Positions 60,872 through 63,131 of a stretch of 63,131 bases of DNA are shown in pieces. Every line of letters begins with the position of its first letter. The first letter of the stretch is position 1. The DNA is taken from assembly GCA_944321565.1 (NCBI GenBank), contig CALULT010000011.1:1-63131 (forward strand), in the 5' to 3' direction. Position numbers and translations under genes: made by a program. A model generated the notes under the pieces. It made no database searches and had not been told where the DNA came from. It saw only the letters and a program-made list of their open reading frames with translations. Source of the DNA: an uncultured Paraprevotella sp. GTDB taxonomy: Bacteria; Bacteroidota; Bacteroidia; Bacteroidales; Bacteroidaceae.

Positions 60872-60919
60872 CACCCTATAAACAGAATAAATTGTATCAT
60901 CAGAAAAACGAAATAGACT

Positions 60920-62023
60920 ATGGCTTTGAAAGCAGGCATCGTGGGGCTGCCCAACGTAGGCAAGAGCACCCTTTTCAACTGTCTGTCGAGCGCAAAGGCG
61001 CAGGCAGCCAACTTCCCATTCTGCACCATCGACGCACAACTGGGACAAATCACCGTGCCGGACGAACGGTTAACCCGGCTGGCCGAAATCGTGCATCCGG
61101 GACGCATCGTGCCCGCCACATGCGAAATCGTGGACATCGCAGGACTGGTGAAAGGTGCCAGCCAAGGCGAGGGACTGGGCAACCAGTTCTTGGGCAACAT
61201 CCGCGAAACGGACGCCATCATCCACGTGCTGCGTTGCTTCGACAACCCGAACATCGTGCACGTCGATGGGTCGGTGGATCCCGTGCGCGACAAGGAAATC
61301 ATTGACACGGAGTTGCAACTGAAAGACTTGGAAACGGTGGAAAACCGCCTGAAGCGCGTGGAAAAGATAGCCAAAGTGGGCGGCGACAAGGGGGCAAAAG
61401 TGGAATACGAAGTGCTCTCGCAATATAAAAACGCCTTGGAACAAGGCAAGTCGGCGCGCACCGTGACATTCGAGACCGAAGAGGAACAACACGCAGCCCG
61501 CAACCTGTTCCTGCTGACCTCCAAACCGGTGCTCTACGTATGCAATGTGGATGACGCTTCGGCCGCCAACGGCAACCGCTACGTGGATGCCGTGCGCGAA
61601 GCCATCAAGGACGAGGACGCGGAACTGCTCATCATCTCCGCCCAAACGGAAGCCGACATCGCCGAACTGGAAAGCTACGAGGAAAAGCAAATGTTCCTGC
61701 AGGACATGGGCCTGAACGAATCGGGCTGCGACCGCCTCATCAAGGCGATTTACCACCTGCTGAACCTGCAGACGTTCATCACGGCGGGCGAGATGGAGGT
61801 GAAGGCGTGGACTTTCCGCAAGGGATGGAAAGCCCCGCAGTGCGCCGGCGTAATCCACACGGACTTCGAAAAGGGATTCATCCGCGCAGAAGTCATCAAG
61901 TATGACGACTACATCAAGTATGGCTCCGAAGCCGCCGTGCGCGAAGCCGGAAAGATGGGCGTGGAAGGCAAGGACTACGTGGTGCAGGATGGCGACATCA
62001 TGCACTTCCGTTTCAACGTGTAA
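60920..62023 (+). CDS. ychF: Ribosome-associated ATPase YchF (Obg/OLA1 family)
   Basis: 367 residues, family length. G1 GLPNVGKSTLFN, G3 DIAGLVKGAS and the GNQFLGNIRETDAIIHVLRCF stretch that is diagnostic; the G4 position reads NVDD (usual NxxE in YchF, which prefers ATP). C-terminal TGS-like domain from about 280 with TFITAGEMEVKAWTFRKG. Followed after 3 bases by lgt, likely co-transcribed. Confidence 0.97.
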   Translation: MALKAGIVGLPNVGKSTLFNCLSSAKAQAANFPFCTIDAQLGQITVPDERLTRLAEIVHPGRIVPATCEIVDIAGLVKGASQGEGLGNQFLGNIRETDAIIHVLRCFDNPNIVHVDGSVDPVRDKEIIDTELQLKDLETVENRLKRVEKIAKVGGDKGAKVEYEVLSQYKNALEQGKSARTVTFETEEEQHAARNLFLLTSKPVLYVCNVDDASAANGNRYVDAVREAIKDEDAELLIISAQTEADIAELESYEEKQMFLQDMGLNESGCDRLIKAIYHLLNLQTFITAGEMEVKAWTFRKGWKAPQCAGVIHTDFEKGFIRAEVIKYDDYIKYGSEAAVREAGKMGVEGKDYVVQDGDIMHFRFNV

Positions 62024-62026
62024 GCC

Positions 62027-62872
62027 ATGGTGACGCAACTGCAATACATCCTGTGGAACCCGGACCTGTTCGCCTTCCACATCGGCAGCTACGGCGTGCG
62101 CTGGTACTCGCTGTGCTGGTGCTTCGCCCTGCTGGCCGCCTACATCCTTGTGAGCCGGCTCTACAAGCAGCAACGCATCCCCGACAAGCTCTTCGACCCC
62201 CTTTTCTTCTACTGCTTCCTGGGCATCCTCGTGGGCGCGCGCCTAGGCCATTGCCTGTTCTACGAGCCGGGCTACTTCCTCGCCCACCCGCTGGAAATGA
62301 TTCTCCCCTTCCGTCAGACGGCGGACGGCTGGCATTTCACGGGCTACGCGGGACTGGCCAGCCACGGGGGCACCATCGGGCTGATGCTCGCCCTGTGGCT
62401 CTACGTGCGCAAGACGAAGGTGAACATCATGCGTGTACTAGACAACGTGGCCATCGCCACGCCCGCCAGTGCCATGTTCATCCGGCTAGGCAACCTGATG
62501 AACTCGGAGATCATCGGCAAACCCACCGACGTGCCTTGGGCCTTCATCTTCGAGCGGGTGGACATGCTGCCGCGCCATCCGGGCCAACTCTACGAGGCTA
62601 TCTGCTATTTTCTGTTCCTCATCGCCGGCTACGTGCTCTACCACAAGTGGCCGCAAAAGGTGGGTACGGGCTTCTACTTCGGTTTCTGCCTGACGAGTAT
62701 CTTCACGGCACGTTTCTTCATCGAATACACGAAGGAGGTGCAGGAAGCCTGGGAGGCCTCCATGCTGTTCAACATGGGGCAACTTCTGAGCATCCCGTTC
62801 ATCCTCATCGGAATTTATTGCATGGCGGGCGGAAAGCTCTGCCGCAAGCTGGGCGAAGGGGCGGGGTCGTAA
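62027..62872 (+). CDS. lgt: Prolipoprotein diacylglyceryl transferase
   Basis: 281 residues, seven transmembrane segments. It moves diacylglycerol from phosphatidylglycerol to the lipobox Cys of prolipoproteins at the inner membrane; SusD and the Kelch-like lipoprotein of this window would be substrates. Seen: GVRWYSLCW, LVGARLGHCLFYEPGYF and the signature RLGNLMNSEIIGKPTDVPWAF. A second, G+C-rich open frame over the same bases is a shadow. Confidence 0.96.
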   Translation: MVTQLQYILWNPDLFAFHIGSYGVRWYSLCWCFALLAAYILVSRLYKQQRIPDKLFDPLFFYCFLGILVGARLGHCLFYEPGYFLAHPLEMILPFRQTADGWHFTGYAGLASHGGTIGLMLALWLYVRKTKVNIMRVLDNVAIATPASAMFIRLGNLMNSEIIGKPTDVPWAFIFERVDMLPRHPGQLYEAICYFLFLIAGYVLYHKWPQKVGTGFYFGFCLTSIFTARFFIEYTKEVQEAWEASMLFNMGQLLSIPFILIGIYCMAGGKLCRKLGEGAGS

Positions 62873-63131
62873 CGACCTTTGGTTCGCCGTTTGGAAAGGG
62901 AGGAAAATGAATGGAGAGCATTATGAGAAAGTGCCGGAATATACAGCCCCGTCTCACAGGCTACCCATTACACACATCTTTTTAACATTTGTACATTATT
63001 GAAACACAATTATTTGCTTGTGTATTTAAAGAAAAAGTGTTATCTTTGTATATGTCAATAGTTCGTTAAAAATTAGATAATCAGCTATGCGGCATTCGCC
63101 ACAAAGCCAAAGAGTTCTTTGACAAGTTTGG
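62873..63131 (+). other. Right-edge intergenic region
   Basis: No complete gene. From 63041 on it looks like a transcript leader: -7 box TATCTTTG, then a short hairpin (CAAAG, AGTT, CTTTG) at about 63108-63121. The gene it serves lies beyond the window. Confidence 0.5.
63018..63048 (+). promoter_or_regulatory. Promoter at the right edge (-33 TTG, -7 TATCTTTG)
   Basis: TTG at 63018-63020, a 20-base spacer and exact TATCTTTG at 63041-63048, in an AT-rich region after lgt. Confidence 0.65.

Larger units (their letters stand above)
60400..60919. other. Intergenic region between divergent genes
   Basis: Holds the nested palindrome at 60693-60742 and a -7 box at 60864-60871. An open frame at 60486-60809 runs through the palindrome, has no recognisable domain and no ribosome binding site, and I do not accept it as a gene. 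No exact -7 box was found for the minus-strand gene. Confidence 0.6.

Noticed and set aside
62053-62910. 285-residue frame overlapping lgt
   Set aside because: It is rich in Arg, Pro and His, as expected for an out-of-frame reading; lgt motifs are in the other frame.
63087-63122. Leader peptide MRHSPQSQRVL
   Set aside because: Too short to tell from chance, and no ribosome binding site is seen; mentioned only as part of the edge leader.

Overview
The window looks like chromosomal DNA of a member of the order Bacteroidales with a fairly high G+C content. The evidence is a SusC/SusD pair, a hybrid two-component (one-protein) regulator, GH97 enzymes, a nuo operon with fused nuoCD and no nuoEFG, the futalosine-independent men genes, and many copies of the Bacteroidetes -7 promoter box TAnnTTTG placed just upstream of genes. 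The C-terminus of the first protein resembles proteins of Prevotellaceae and Bacteroidaceae, but I cannot fix the genus from sequence alone.

Layout: (1) 1-2.6 kb: an AT-rich secreted protein with a sorting-type C-terminus, followed by a 51-residue small protein. (2) 3.1-11.8 kb, minus strand: one SusC/SusD operon in the order TlpA-like thioredoxin, Kelch-like lipoprotein, terminator-like hairpin, SusC, SusD, thioredoxin. (3) 12-15 kb: a solo HicB-like small gene, a nested palindrome and two OmpA-family genes. (4) 15.4-19.3 kb, minus strand: CoA-transferase, exported C1B peptidase and diaminopimelate dehydrogenase in one operon. (5) 19.4-27.4 kb: menaquinone genes menC-menE, a HAD/hotdog fusion (probable MenI), menF-menD, and menB separated by an outer-membrane-protein gene on the other strand. 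(6) 27.4-44.2 kb: a 22-23 bp tandem repeat, then a carbohydrate locus (multidomain glycosidase, two GH97, GH2), its likely regulator (HTCS) and a TonB-dependent receptor. (7) 44.2-48.6 kb: GT8 and GT2 glycosyltransferases, a small membrane protein overlapping a PBP4-type D,D-carboxypeptidase, and an unknown secreted protein. (8) 48.7-58.7 kb: nuoA-B-CD-H-I-J-K-L-M-N. (9) 58.7-60.4 kb, minus strand: a CDP-alcohol phosphotransferase overlapping an IspD/TarI-like cytidylyltransferase. (10) 60.4-63.1 kb: a second nested palindrome, ychF and lgt, and a promoter for something beyond the right edge.

How it works together: the men genes make the quinone that the truncated complex I reduces. The two carbohydrate loci couple outer-membrane import to periplasmic processing. 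Intergenic DNA carries at least two dispersed repeat families: a G+C-rich inverted repeat found mostly 3' of genes, and a promoter-like repeat found 5' of genes. No CRISPR array, insertion sequence, tRNA or rRNA gene was recognised. The best leads for new biology are the HAD-hotdog fusion, the cytidylyltransferase/CDP-alcohol transferase pair, the two nested palindromes, the hairpin in front of susC, and the small proteins of 51 and 56 residues.
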